From the NCBI GenBank assembly GCA_045616505.1, contig JAZLGV010000111.1, positions 1 to 14,049 of the forward strand: a stretch of DNA of 14,049 bases, read 5' to 3'. The translations under genes and the position numbers were made by a program. The notes under the pieces were generated by a model. It did not search any database, was not told the DNA's origin, and saw only the letters and a list, made by a program, of their open reading frames with translations. This DNA comes from JAKSUT01 sp045616505. GTDB lineage: Bacteria > Cyanobacteriota > Vampirovibrionia > Gastranaerophilales > Gastranaerophilaceae. The number at the start of each line of letters is the position of its first letter. Within the stretch, counting starts at the first letter, position 1. This document shows positions 7,984 to 14,049 of this stretch, in pieces.

Positions 7984-8455
7984 CCAATATCTCTTGTATT
8001 AAATCTCTCATCTCTAATTTGGAAAAATTTTCCACATCTTTTTTTTCTAAATTATATCTTTTACACAAACTATTATAATAAGAAAATTGTCTTTTTGTCG
8101 GAACTTCTTTTGACATTTTTACTTCTTGTAAAAATTTTCGCTTTTGCTTGTCGTACTCTTTTTGTGCCATTTTTAAAGGTTCTTGAGCTTTTTGATACTC
8201 ATAATATTTTTTACATTCTTCCAAAAAAAGTTTTACGTCTTTTTTAAAAGAGTCTTCATCAATCATATTTTCGATAAATTGAAATCTTGAAGAATTTATC
8301 TCTAAATAATATTTTTCATCATCAAAAAATTTTTCCAAAAGTTCTTCTACACTTTTATCACTAAAATTTTTCGCATAAGAACGCAAAAAAGAACACAAAG
8401 AAGACTTCTGTGTTTTAGATAAATCTAAAAAAATTCTATTTTTTATTTGGTACAT
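7964..8455 (-). CDS. hypothetical 163-aa protein with a C-terminal PTxxQ...Y...L helix-turn motif
   Basis: 163 aa, not recognised as a named family. It is Lys/Glu-rich and largely helical. Residues about 73-118 look like a coiled coil (FLEECKKYYEYQKAQEPLKMAQKEYDKQKRKF). Residues 119-159 (PTKRQFSYYNSLCKRYNLEKKDVENFSKLEMRDLIQEILDE) resemble a short unit seen at the C-terminus of many bacterial and phage proteins, of the form P.t.kQ..y...L.....l.......ls+.ea..lI..l (compare DUF3072-like tails); its role is not known. The gene is second in the operon: its ATG comes one base after the orf64 stop, and it ends in TGA inside prmC. The operon position suggests constitutive expression. No function can be assigned. 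Confidence 0.8.
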   Translation of the reverse strand: MYQIKNRIFLDLSKTQKSSLCSFLRSYAKNFSDKSVEELLEKFFDDEKYYLEINSSRFQFIENMIDEDSFKKDVKLFLEECKKYYEYQKAQEPLKMAQKEYDKQKRKFLQEVKMSKEVPTKRQFSYYNSLCKRYNLEKKDVENFSKLEMRDLIQEILDEQKDN

Positions 8456-8456
8456 T

Positions 8457-8651
8457 CTATCTCAATAAATCGTTTACAGAAAATTTATCACCGATTTTTG
8501 AATTTGTAAATTTCATCAAATTCTTTTTAATCGGATTTGATTGATTTGGATGAGCAAAACCAGAAGATTGCTTTGAAACTGTTTCTTCAACTTGCTTCAA
8601 TTCTTCTTTTTCTCGTTCTATAACTCTTAAAATTCTTTTCTTTTCATCCAT
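8457..8651 (-). CDS. hypothetical 64-aa protein, first gene of the prmC-plsY operon, probably leaderless
   Basis: 64 aa, not recognised. The first 27 residues (MDEKKRILRVIEREKEELKQVEETVSK) form a charged helix; the rest is polar with ...NPIKKNLMKFTNSKIGDKFSVNDLLR, which could be a short binding peptide. It is supported by position: it ends in TAG one base before the orf163 start, and a TATAAT box lies just six bases before its ATG. There is no Shine-Dalgarno, so transcription would begin at or next to the A of ATG. It is divergent from the 426-aa gene at 8824. Confidence 0.68.
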   Translation of the reverse strand: MDEKKRILRVIEREKEELKQVEETVSKQSSGFAHPNQSNPIKKNLMKFTNSKIGDKFSVNDLLR

Positions 8652-8657
8652 ATCGAA

Positions 8658-8663
8658 ATTATA
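8658..8663 (-). promoter_or_regulatory. -10 box of the orf64-orf163-prmC-plsY operon
   Basis: A perfect TATAAT in the context GGTATAATTTCGAT directly before the ATG of orf64. Only a weak -35 can be seen. Start of transcription is expected at about 8651, which would make the mRNA leaderless. Confidence 0.55.
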
Positions 8664-8763
8664 CCATATTTTCTTTCACAAATAAATAAACTCAAAATAA
8701 AAAAAATTATTGACTAACCTTAATCATATTGTTAAGTTTTGTAACAGAAAGTATATACAAAAA

Positions 8764-8818
8764 GTCAATTTTTATATACTCATATACTTTATATAAATGT
8801 AGAGAGATTTAAGAGAGA
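8764..8818 (+). promoter_or_regulatory. shared promoter element and leader of the 426-aa gene
   Basis: GTCAA (8764-8768) after an A-tract, 17 bp, ACTTTATATA (8786-8795), then a GTAGAGAG start region and the Shine-Dalgarno AGAGAGA (8812-8818), five bases before the ATG. A second AGAGAGA lies at 8801-8807. The element matches those at 1458-1489 (minus) and 12920-12951 (plus). TTAAGAGAGA at 8809-8818 is complementary to the predicted small RNA at 13074-13083. Confidence 0.68.
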
Positions 8819-8823
8819 TTCAG

Positions 8824-10104
8824 ATGACAGATTTAAGAGTAAACAACATCAATATAGCTTCTCAATATTCAGTAAACAACGCTGGACAAGTTGCTCAAAC
8901 TGCTGAATCTCAAAACAGTGTATTTGAAACTGCTAAAGCTGAAACTAAACAAGAAAACAAACAAGATGCAAACTTAACAAATATGATTAAAACTTGGTTT
9001 GCTTTAACAGATGAAGAATGGGCTCAAAAAACACAAGACGAAAAAGCTGCATTAGCTAAAATATACATCGAAGATGCAGTTGCAGCTAAAAGAAGAGCTG
9101 ACAAATCATCAACATTAACAGTTGAAAGACAATATGAAATATACTTAGAAAGAAATACAACAGAAGAAGAAAGAGAAATCTTAACTCTTTTAACATTACA
9201 CTTCTCAGATGACGAAAGACAATACAATTTAGCTAGTATGTCTGTTAAAAATGCTAAAAACCCAGAATTAAGAAACGCAGCAGAAAGAAGCTTAGCTGGT
9301 AACTACCACAAAGCAACTAAAAACAACCAATTAAGATTCGTTAATGACATTGTTTCTGACTATGCTGAAGAAAACGTTGAAATAGCTGCTGAAAATGCTT
9401 CTAAAACTGATATTGAAAACCAAGAACAAATTGTTAAATCTTTCTTAAATACAAATAACGAAAAAATCAACACTATCATCACTGCTCAAATCAACCAATT
9501 CGGTATCGACAACGAAGGTAAAATCAACGAAGCAATTAAAAATGCTTGTATCAAAGAAATCAACGCAGCAAAATCTGAAATCAAAACAAAAGCTGAAACA
9601 AAAGAAGTTGCAAACGAAACAAAAACTGTAATTTTAAATACAACTTCAAACGAAGAAATCGAAGAAGTTGAAGAAGTTAAAGAAGAAGTTAAAGAAGCAG
9701 TTGAAGAAGAAATCAAAGAAGTTGCAAAATCTGAAATCACAATCACAGAAGAAAAAATCGAAACTATCAACAACTTATTAAAAGAAAACAATCAAGCTTC
9801 TATCAAAACAAGCATCAAAGAAATGACAGCTCAAGAACAATTAACATTGTTAGAAGAAAACCCAGACATTTCTATCATCAACGCAATGTTAGCTACAAAC
9901 CCTTCATTCATCGTTCGTTGCAAAATCGAAAAAATCCTAAAATCAATGGATGTTAAAAAATTAGACAGCGACATTATCGCTAACGCTGATGAAGAAACTC
10001 AAATCGAAAAAATCCAACAAGCAGCTTCTCAAAACAGATTATCAACAATCAACAGATTCTGCTTAACTTTAAAAGCAAAAAGAGTTTACGATCAAATCGC
10101 TTAA
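8824..10104 (+). CDS. hypothetical acidic 426-aa helical protein
   Basis: 426 aa, not recognised. There is no signal peptide and no membrane segment. The first 50 residues are Asn/Gln/Ser-rich and look disordered (MTDLRVNNINIASQYSVNN...). Then comes a helical domain with KTWFALTDEEWAQ (Trp58, Trp66) and ...LLTLHFSDDERQYNLASMSVKNAKNPELRNAAERSLAGNYHKA. Residues about 230-275 are amphipathic Lys/Ala helix, 277-303 are a Glu/Val/Lys-rich stretch (EEVEEVKEEVKEAVEEE...), and the C-terminal 120 residues are again helical, with HEAT-like spacing (EENPDISIINAMLATNPSFIVRCKIEKIL). The strong Shine-Dalgarno, strong terminator and a codon choice richer in AAC, ATC and GCT than the aro genes suggest high expression. 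The Sec-less polar N-terminus would suit a protein exported by another route or a cytoplasmic scaffold; both are guesses. Confidence 0.85.
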   Translation: MTDLRVNNINIASQYSVNNAGQVAQTAESQNSVFETAKAETKQENKQDANLTNMIKTWFALTDEEWAQKTQDEKAALAKIYIEDAVAAKRRADKSSTLTVERQYEIYLERNTTEEEREILTLLTLHFSDDERQYNLASMSVKNAKNPELRNAAERSLAGNYHKATKNNQLRFVNDIVSDYAEENVEIAAENASKTDIENQEQIVKSFLNTNNEKINTIITAQINQFGIDNEGKINEAIKNACIKEINAAKSEIKTKAETKEVANETKTVILNTTSNEEIEEVEEVKEEVKEAVEEEIKEVAKSEITITEEKIETINNLLKENNQASIKTSIKEMTAQEQLTLLEENPDISIINAMLATNPSFIVRCKIEKILKSMDVKKLDSDIIANADEETQIEKIQQAASQNRLSTINRFCLTLKAKRVYDQIA

Positions 10105-10143
10105 TAAAAAATTTAAAATACGAATCCAATAACTTAAAATAAA

Positions 10144-10173
10144 GCCCAAACAAAAATGTTTGGGCCTTTTTTT
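10144..10173 (+). terminator. intrinsic terminator of the 426-aa gene
   Basis: A perfect 9-bp GC-rich stem (GCCCAAACA 10144-10152 with TGTTTGGGC 10157-10165), an AAAA loop and a run of seven T (10167-10173). It lies between convergent genes and may also serve pfp on the other strand, where the U tract is less regular. Confidence 0.93.
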
Positions 10174-10198
10174 ATTTTCTCAAATCAACTTGTAAAGA

Positions 10199-11878
10199 TT
10201 AAACACCTACAAGAGATTTGCTTTGTTCAAGTTGTAATGTAACTGTTGTCAAATCACAAACTTCTGTTGGTCCAAAGTATTGAATAGCTCCAGGGAATTT
10301 GTAGCAATCATTCATTGCCCAATCTTCTCTGTTGTCTTTCAATCTTTTGAATACAGGTCCGTCTAATTTAACAAGTGCTTTTTGAATAACTGGCTTCATT
10401 TCACCGTGACGTTTTTCCATATTCATCATCATTGTGATAGGAATACCGCCTGCAATCCAAGATTTAGCTGGTTCAGTTAAATTTTTAACTGATGATAAAT
10501 AACCAGTTAGACCATTATTAATCAATGCGAATGCGTTATAACCTAATGAATAGCAATAGTCTGCATCAAAGTTTGATGGGAATGCGCATCTTCCTTCATA
10601 TCCGAAGAAATGAGCTTGAGATGAGAATTTACCATTGTATTCACCATTTTTCTTCATTTCGCCTAATCTTGTTTTAATCATTTCGATTAAAAGTTTTTCT
10701 GTTTCAATTCTTGAAACTTGAACGTTTCCGTGAGGATCTCTATCCATCAACAATTGAGATTTAATTAAAGCAGGTAATGAAGAGAATACTTTTGCATTAT
10801 CAGCATCTAATTTTGAAGAAATAATTTCAAATTTTTCAGCATCTGCTAAGTTTGCGAAAGATGAATCTTTTTCTAATGTACTTAGCAAATCATTCAAATT
10901 AGAAATCATTGTTTTCATTTCAGGAATAAATTCAATCAAACCTTCTGGAATAATTGCAATACCGAAATTTTTACCATTGTTTGCACGTTTTGCAATAATG
11001 TTTGACATATAAGTAATAATTGAATCTAAAGACATTTTTTCTTGTTCAACTTCTTCAGAAATCAAAGTGATGTTTGGTTGAGTTTGCAAAGCAGCTTCTA
11101 AAGCTACGTGAGAAGCACTTCTACCCATAATTTTAATAAAGTGCCAATATTTTTTAGCTGAATTTGCATCTCTTTGAATATTACCAATCAATTCAGCATA
11201 AGTTTTTGTTGCAGTATCAAAACCGAAAGAAATTTCGATTTGGTCATTTTTCAAGTCACCATCAATTGTTTTTGGACAACCAATAACTTGAATGTCAGCA
11301 TTGTTTGCAACAAACCATTCTGCTAATAAAGCAGCGTTTGTATTTGAATCATCACCACCAATGATAACTACTGCTGAAATATTTAGTTTTTTGCAAACTG
11401 CAAGTGATTTTTCAAATTGTTCTTGAGTTTCCAATTTAGTTCTACCAGAACCAATGATATCAAAACCACCTGTATTTCTGTATTCATCAATAAATTTATC
11501 ATCAAATTCTACGTATTGACCTTCAATGATACCAGATGGGCCACCCAAAAAACCATATAATTTGTTTTGAGGATTAGCTAATTTCAAAGCATCATACAAA
11601 CCAGCAATTACGTTGTGTCCACCAGGAGCTTGACCACCTGACAAAATAACACCAACATTTCTGATTTCTGAAGTTGATTTTGTAGAAGCAGCTTCAAAAG
11701 TTACAACTGGTTTTCCGTAAGTATTTTTGAATAATTCTTTTATTTGTTCTTGATCTCTTACAGATTCAGTTGCACTTCCTTCAATCAAATTTAAAGAATT
11801 GATACCATTCAATAAAGATGCAGGAAGTTTTGGTTGATATTTCAATCTTTCAACTTGAAGTGGTGATAAATTTTTCAT
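10199..11878 (-). CDS. pfp: diphosphate--fructose-6-phosphate 1-phosphotransferase (long form)
   Basis: 559 aa. Catalyses the reversible phosphorylation of fructose-6-phosphate by pyrophosphate in glycolysis and gluconeogenesis. The phosphate-binding glycine loop GGQAPGGHN is at 81-89. GGDDS at 174-178 has the second Asp (Asp177) that blocks ATP and marks pyrophosphate use. PKTIDGD (202-208) carries the Lys and the catalytic Asp; IMGRSASHVALEAA binds the sugar phosphate; GYEGRCAFPSNFD follows near the C-terminus. The length matches the long clade of plants, spirochaetes and chlamydiae and is far above the 320-residue ATP enzyme. A strong Shine-Dalgarno AAGGGGA lies six bases before the ATG. 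Use of PPi suggests an energy-saving fermentative metabolism. Confidence 0.94.
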   Translation of the reverse strand: MKNLSPLQVERLKYQPKLPASLLNGINSLNLIEGSATESVRDQEQIKELFKNTYGKPVVTFEAASTKSTSEIRNVGVILSGGQAPGGHNVIAGLYDALKLANPQNKLYGFLGGPSGIIEGQYVEFDDKFIDEYRNTGGFDIIGSGRTKLETQEQFEKSLAVCKKLNISAVVIIGGDDSNTNAALLAEWFVANNADIQVIGCPKTIDGDLKNDQIEISFGFDTATKTYAELIGNIQRDANSAKKYWHFIKIMGRSASHVALEAALQTQPNITLISEEVEQEKMSLDSIITYMSNIIAKRANNGKNFGIAIIPEGLIEFIPEMKTMISNLNDLLSTLEKDSSFANLADAEKFEIISSKLDADNAKVFSSLPALIKSQLLMDRDPHGNVQVSRIETEKLLIEMIKTRLGEMKKNGEYNGKFSSQAHFFGYEGRCAFPSNFDADYCYSLGYNAFALINNGLTGYLSSVKNLTEPAKSWIAGGIPITMMMNMEKRHGEMKPVIQKALVKLDGPVFKRLKDNREDWAMNDCYKFPGAIQYFGPTEVCDLTTVTLQLEQSKSLVGV

Positions 11879-11913
11879 ATATTTCCCCTTTTTTCTTTGT
11901 AACCTACAAAAAC

Positions 11914-11942
11914 ATTCTACAACAAATATACTTTGTTTTCAG
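11914..11942 (-). promoter_or_regulatory. candidate promoter of pfp
   Basis: On the minus strand CTGAAA (11942-11937), 17 bp, TAGAAT (11919-11914), about 35 bp before the ATG. The match is four of six and five of six, so it is only a candidate. Confidence 0.4.
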
Positions 11943-11994
11943 AAAAACAAGGAAAAGAACACAAAACAAATTACAAATATTCACACTTTCAAAC

Positions 11995-12780
11995 TTATTT
12001 CAAAATTAATAAGCTCAACCAAATAATAAATATCCCTGAAATTATACCAAAAACTGAATAGTGGTCATCGCCGTATTCTCTTGATAATGGAAGCAAAGTA
12101 TCAAAAGAAATATAAACCATAATTCCACCAACCGCTGCGAACATAAAGCCTACTGCATAAGCTGGCAAAAACATTTTCAAAATAAAAAATCCGATAAGAG
12201 CGCCGATTGGTTCTGATATACCAGAAAGGAACGAATATAAAATTGCAAGACGTTTTTTGCCAGTGGCATGATAAATCGGCAAAGCAACTGCGATACCTTC
12301 TGGAATATTGTGAAGTGCGATTGCGATTGCAACTGTTGCACCTAAAGTTAGACTTTGAGTAGATACGAAAAATGTTGCGATACCTTCAGGGAAATTGTGA
12401 ACACAAATTGCAATGGCGGTTATAAGTCCTGCACGTTTGATTTTGTGTTTTGAATAATGTGTATTTTCTTGTTGAAACAAATCGTCTTCAATGTGGTCTG
12501 GGATAAAATAGTCAATCAAAATTGCAATACCGATACCAAACAAAAACCCAAAGAACGTAACCCATTCGGCATTGTTTGGATAATGTTTGGTCAATAAAGA
12601 TATTGCATTTTGCAAAATATCAGTAAAAGAGATAAAAATCATAACACCAGCAGAAAACCCTAAACCCACAGATAAGATTTTCATATTGCTTCTTTTGACA
12701 ATAAAAGTAATCATCCCACCCAAAACAGTGGCAAGACCGGCAAGAAATGTCATAAATAAAGCTAAATGATAATTCTGCAT
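11995..12780 (-). CDS. zupT: ZIP family divalent metal transporter (ZupT-like)
   Basis: 261 aa from the chosen start. ZIP proteins bring Zn2+ and often Fe2+, Mn2+ or other divalent metals into the cytoplasm. Eight membrane segments can be recognised. The two diagnostic metal-site motifs are present: CVHNFPEGIATF in TM4 (His128, Asn129, Glu132) and ALHNIPEGIAVALP in TM5 (His157, Asn158, Glu161). A loop with acidic and His residues (DHIEDDLFQQENTHYSKHK) lies between TM3 and TM4. I take the ATG at 12780, because AGAAGAGG (12797-12790) is placed nine bases before it; an ATG eight codons upstream (12804) has no ribosome-binding site. The length is close to E. coli ZupT. No metal-regulator box is evident upstream. 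Confidence 0.92.
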   Translation of the reverse strand: MQNYHLALFMTFLAGLATVLGGMITFIVKRSNMKILSVGLGFSAGVMIFISFTDILQNAISLLTKHYPNNAEWVTFFGFLFGIGIAILIDYFIPDHIEDDLFQQENTHYSKHKIKRAGLITAIAICVHNFPEGIATFFVSTQSLTLGATVAIAIALHNIPEGIAVALPIYHATGKKRLAILYSFLSGISEPIGALIGFFILKMFLPAYAVGFMFAAVGGIMVYISFDTLLPLSREYGDDHYSVFGIISGIFIIWLSLLILK

Positions 12781-12919
12781 AATGTAAAACCTCTTCTGTT
12801 GCATTTTATTTTACTACAAATAAAATCAAATAAACAAATATTTATTTAAACTCTATAACAAGACTATTTGTGGGTTTTAAAGATATATTACAAATGTGTA
12901 ACAAAAGAAGAATAAAAAA

Positions 12920-12951
12920 GGCAATTTTTGAGAAGAAAAAAACTTTATATA
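12920..12951 (+). promoter_or_regulatory. shared promoter element of the predicted small RNA
   Basis: GGCAA (12920-12924) preceded by an A-tract, 17 bp, ACTTTATATA (12942-12951), followed by AGAGTAAGA. It is the third copy of the element before the 65-aa gene and the 426-aa gene. No open reading frame with a ribosome-binding site follows it on the plus strand. Confidence 0.62.
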
Positions 12952-12957
12952 AGAGTA

Positions 12958-13132
12958 AGACAATTACATAAAACATAAAGGAAAACGGAGTTTATATATT
13001 TAATAAAGGGATATTAAAATAATCGGTTGGTACAAAGTTATCAAAAACTGATTAAAAAATAGTTTTTATACTCTCTCTCTTAATATCCTCGTGTTTATTT
13101 AACAGTTTGCTATAATTAGCAAACTTTTTTTT
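12958..13132 (+). ncRNA. predicted small regulatory RNA, about 175 nt
   Basis: A 353-bp gap between zupT and the NYN gene holds a complete transcription unit without a protein: the shared promoter element, then about 175 nt and a strong terminator. Helices are visible: 13009-13017 with 13080-13088 (GGATATTAA/TTAATATCC, 9 bp) and, inside it, 13021-13028 with 13046-13053 (8 bp with one G-U pair). The stretch 13070-13079 (ACTCTCTCTC) is left single-stranded next to the closing helix. TCTCTCTTAAT (13074-13084) is complementary to the ribosome-binding leaders of the 65-aa gene (11 nt) and the 426-aa gene (10 nt). I do not recognise a known RNA family; the size would also fit a 6S RNA, but the rod-like fold with a central bubble is not clear. 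The start is inferred from the promoter. Confidence 0.6.
13104..13132 (+). terminator. intrinsic terminator of the small RNA
   Basis: A perfect 9-bp stem, AGTTTGCTA (13104-13112) with TAGCAAACT (13117-13125), a four-base loop TAAT and a run of eight T. The right arm and T tract lie inside the 24-bp repeat that recurs at 13979. Confidence 0.9.
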
Positions 13133-13137
13133 GCAAA
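13114..13137 (+). repeat. direct repeat copy 1 (24 bp) at the small-RNA terminator
   Basis: Identical over 24 bp to 13979-14002. The repeat consists of the right arm of the terminator (TTAGCAAAC), eight T and GCAAA. This copy is joined to an intact left arm. Confidence 0.85.
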
Positions 13138-13157
13138 AAATTTAAACTTTACTATAT

Positions 13158-13802
13158 TTATATTTTCCAAGGATTAACAATGCCATTAAAATCATCAGGA
13201 AATTGAAAATATTTTATCATATTCCAACGAAACCTAAAAAAATCATTTTCTTTACTTGCTCTTAATAAACTATTAACAGAATATTTTTTTTGAGGAGGAG
13301 GGCAAATAATAATTTCCTTATTTGGATATAAACATTTTACCCTTTTTACGACAGGAACATAATCGCTATCTCCACTCAACAAATATGCTCTATCAAAAGA
13401 ATTAGTCATTGCTTTTTCCAACAAAGTAATAGCAACATTAACATCTGTATGTTTTTCTTCATGTTTTAAAATTTTTTCATCTGGAGATTTTTGCAAACAT
13501 TCCTTACAAGGTCTTATCCATTTTTCTTTAAATTCACCTAATACAACTTTCACACCAGAAAATTCAAGAGCTTTTAAATAAATTCTATGCCTATTTTGCG
13601 AATCAATATCTCTATGTTTTGCAATAGCAGAAAAGAAATAAACTTCTAATTCAAAATCTTCACTATGCAAATGACTTTTAATTGATGCCCTTAATAATGA
13701 CATATAATCAAGCCATTTAACACAAGTTTTTTGATATTTTTGATACTTTTTTAATTTATGATAATAATTAAAACCATCAATTAATACTAATACTTTCTTC
13801 AT
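13158..13802 (-). CDS. NYN-domain (PIN-like) putative ribonuclease
   Basis: 214 aa. NYN domains are PIN-like, metal-dependent RNase folds. Acidic motifs are in place: VLIDGFNYYH (Asp9), HEEKHTDVNVAITLLEKA (Asp120) and YLLSGDSDYVPVVKRVK (Asp145, Asp147), all expected around the metal site. A small insertion WIRPCKECLQKSPDEK with CxxC (Cys99, Cys102) precedes the second motif; a third and fourth zinc ligand are not obvious. The closest general types are the LabA/DUF88-like proteins; targets are unknown and could be RNA processing or defence. No Shine-Dalgarno is present, and a TATAAT lies seven bases before the ATG. It stands alone, is not convergent with a partner gene, and is bracketed by a 24-bp direct repeat, which suggests an acquired cassette. 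Confidence 0.85.
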   Translation of the reverse strand: MKKVLVLIDGFNYYHKLKKYQKYQKTCVKWLDYMSLLRASIKSHLHSEDFELEVYFFSAIAKHRDIDSQNRHRIYLKALEFSGVKVVLGEFKEKWIRPCKECLQKSPDEKILKHEEKHTDVNVAITLLEKAMTNSFDRAYLLSGDSDYVPVVKRVKCLYPNKEIIICPPPQKKYSVNSLLRASKENDFFRFRWNMIKYFQFPDDFNGIVNPWKI

Positions 13803-13809
13803 AATTAAA

Positions 13810-13815
13810 ATTATA
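13810..13815 (-). promoter_or_regulatory. proximal -10 box of the NYN gene (leaderless start)
   Basis: TATAAT in the context GGTATAATTTTAATT directly before the ATG. Transcription would begin at the start codon. The -35 region (TTTGCG, 17 bp upstream) is poor. It resembles the GGTATAATTT box before orf64. Confidence 0.45.
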
Positions 13816-13839
13816 CCTAAACACTTCCAAAACGCAAAC

Positions 13840-13884
13840 GACAGGCTAAAAGCCTGTCATCTGAACTATAGATAATATCTATAG
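13840..13884. other. two tandem perfect hairpins upstream of the NYN gene
   Basis: GACAGGCT/AGCCTGTC (13840-13847 with 13851-13858, loop of three) and CTATAGAT/ATCTATAG (13866-13873 with 13877-13884, loop of three), seven bases apart. Neither is followed by a T run on either strand, so they are not terminators. They would lie in the 5' untranslated region of an mRNA from the distal promoter at 13934-13961, or they may be operators. Confidence 0.7.
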
Positions 13885-13933
13885 CGAGTATATCTAAAAA
13901 ACGTATCTTCCAAAATTAAACGCTTCTTGTATA

Positions 13934-13961
13934 ATTATAACATTTTTATAATATTTGTCTA
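13934..13961 (-). promoter_or_regulatory. distal sigma70-type promoter of the NYN gene
   Basis: TAGACA (13961-13956), 16 bp, TATAAT (13939-13934) on the minus strand, five of six and six of six matches. It would give a leader of about 125 nt containing the two hairpins. Confidence 0.6.
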
Positions 13962-13978
13962 GTATTAAATAAAATAAA

Positions 13979-14002
13979 AATTAGCAAACTTTTTTTTGCA
14001 AA
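13979..14002 (+). repeat. direct repeat copy 2 (24 bp)
   Basis: Identical to 13114-13137, with an offset of 865 bp between the two copies. Here the left arm of the terminator stem is missing, so this is a fragment of the small-RNA 3' end. The remaining 47 bases of the window (14003-14049) are AT-rich, and I see no gene in them. Confidence 0.85.
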
Positions 14003-14049
14003 TTTTTTTTTTAATTAAACTTGAAAAGCATTTGAATATAAGTTAAACT

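Noticed and set aside
12781..12804. Upstream ATG of the ZIP transporter
   Set aside because: It has no ribosome-binding site, while AGAAGAGG is correctly placed before the ATG at 12780.
13021..13060. tRNA or small ORF in the zupT-NYN gap
   Set aside because: There is no T-loop GTTCGA-type sequence or acceptor stem, and the longest frame with a possible TTG start is only 11 codons without a clear ribosome-binding site.
13840..13900. Self-cleaving ribozyme (hammerhead-like) in the double hairpin
   Set aside because: The CUGAUGA...GAAA core is not present on either strand; CAGATGA next to one stem is only a partial resemblance.
1..14049. CRISPR array, insertion sequence or prophage
   Set aside because: No regularly spaced repeats, transposase, integrase or phage structural genes can be seen. 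The single 24-bp repeat pair is the only mobile-like trace.

Overview
The window is strongly AT-rich bacterial chromosome carrying mostly housekeeping genes. It has a flagellar cap gene (fliD), a diphosphate-dependent phosphofructokinase, a complete-looking aroC-aroK-aroB cluster, prmC-plsY, rmuC and a ZIP metal transporter. Every Trp codon I could check inside the other genes is TGG, and the stops are TAA, TAG and rarely TGA, so the standard bacterial code applies. The gene mix (flagellum, PPi-PFK, low GC, secreted small proteins) would fit a gut anaerobe such as a Gastranaerophilales/Vampirovibrionia lineage, but nothing in the window proves the taxon; that is inference.

Layout. 1-1144 (+): the tail of an upstream gene and rmuC. 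1228-1425 (-): an unknown 65-aa protein. 1575-4699 (+): a secreted NTF2-like protein followed by aroC, aroK and aroB, the last two joined by overlaps. 4719-6464 (-): fliD with its own sigma70-type promoter. 6560-8651 (-): a four-gene operon reading orf64, orf163, prmC, plsY. 8824-10104 (+): an unknown acidic 426-aa protein ending in a strong terminator. 10199-11878 (-): pfp. 11995-12780 (-): zupT-like transporter. 12920-13132 (+): a non-coding transcription unit with promoter, internal helices and a textbook terminator. 13158-13802 (-): a NYN-domain protein whose gene lies between two copies of a 24-bp repeat.

The most interesting structure links three distant places. The 65-aa gene, the 426-aa gene and the non-coding unit share the same upstream element: an A-tract, then G(G/T)CAA, exactly 17 bp, then ACTTTATATA. 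The non-coding transcript carries a CU-rich stretch, TCTCTCTTAAT, that is perfectly complementary (11 nt and 10 nt) to the ribosome-binding regions of the two protein genes. This looks like a small regulon with its own co-expressed antisense-type small RNA. This circuit is an inference from sequence, but all of its parts are directly visible.

A second notable point is aroC. It is intact over its whole length except for one in-frame TGA at codon 88, exactly where the family has a conserved Trp. Two further genes (orf64 and the NYN gene) have a TATAAT box 6-7 nt before their ATG and no Shine-Dalgarno, which predicts leaderless mRNAs.
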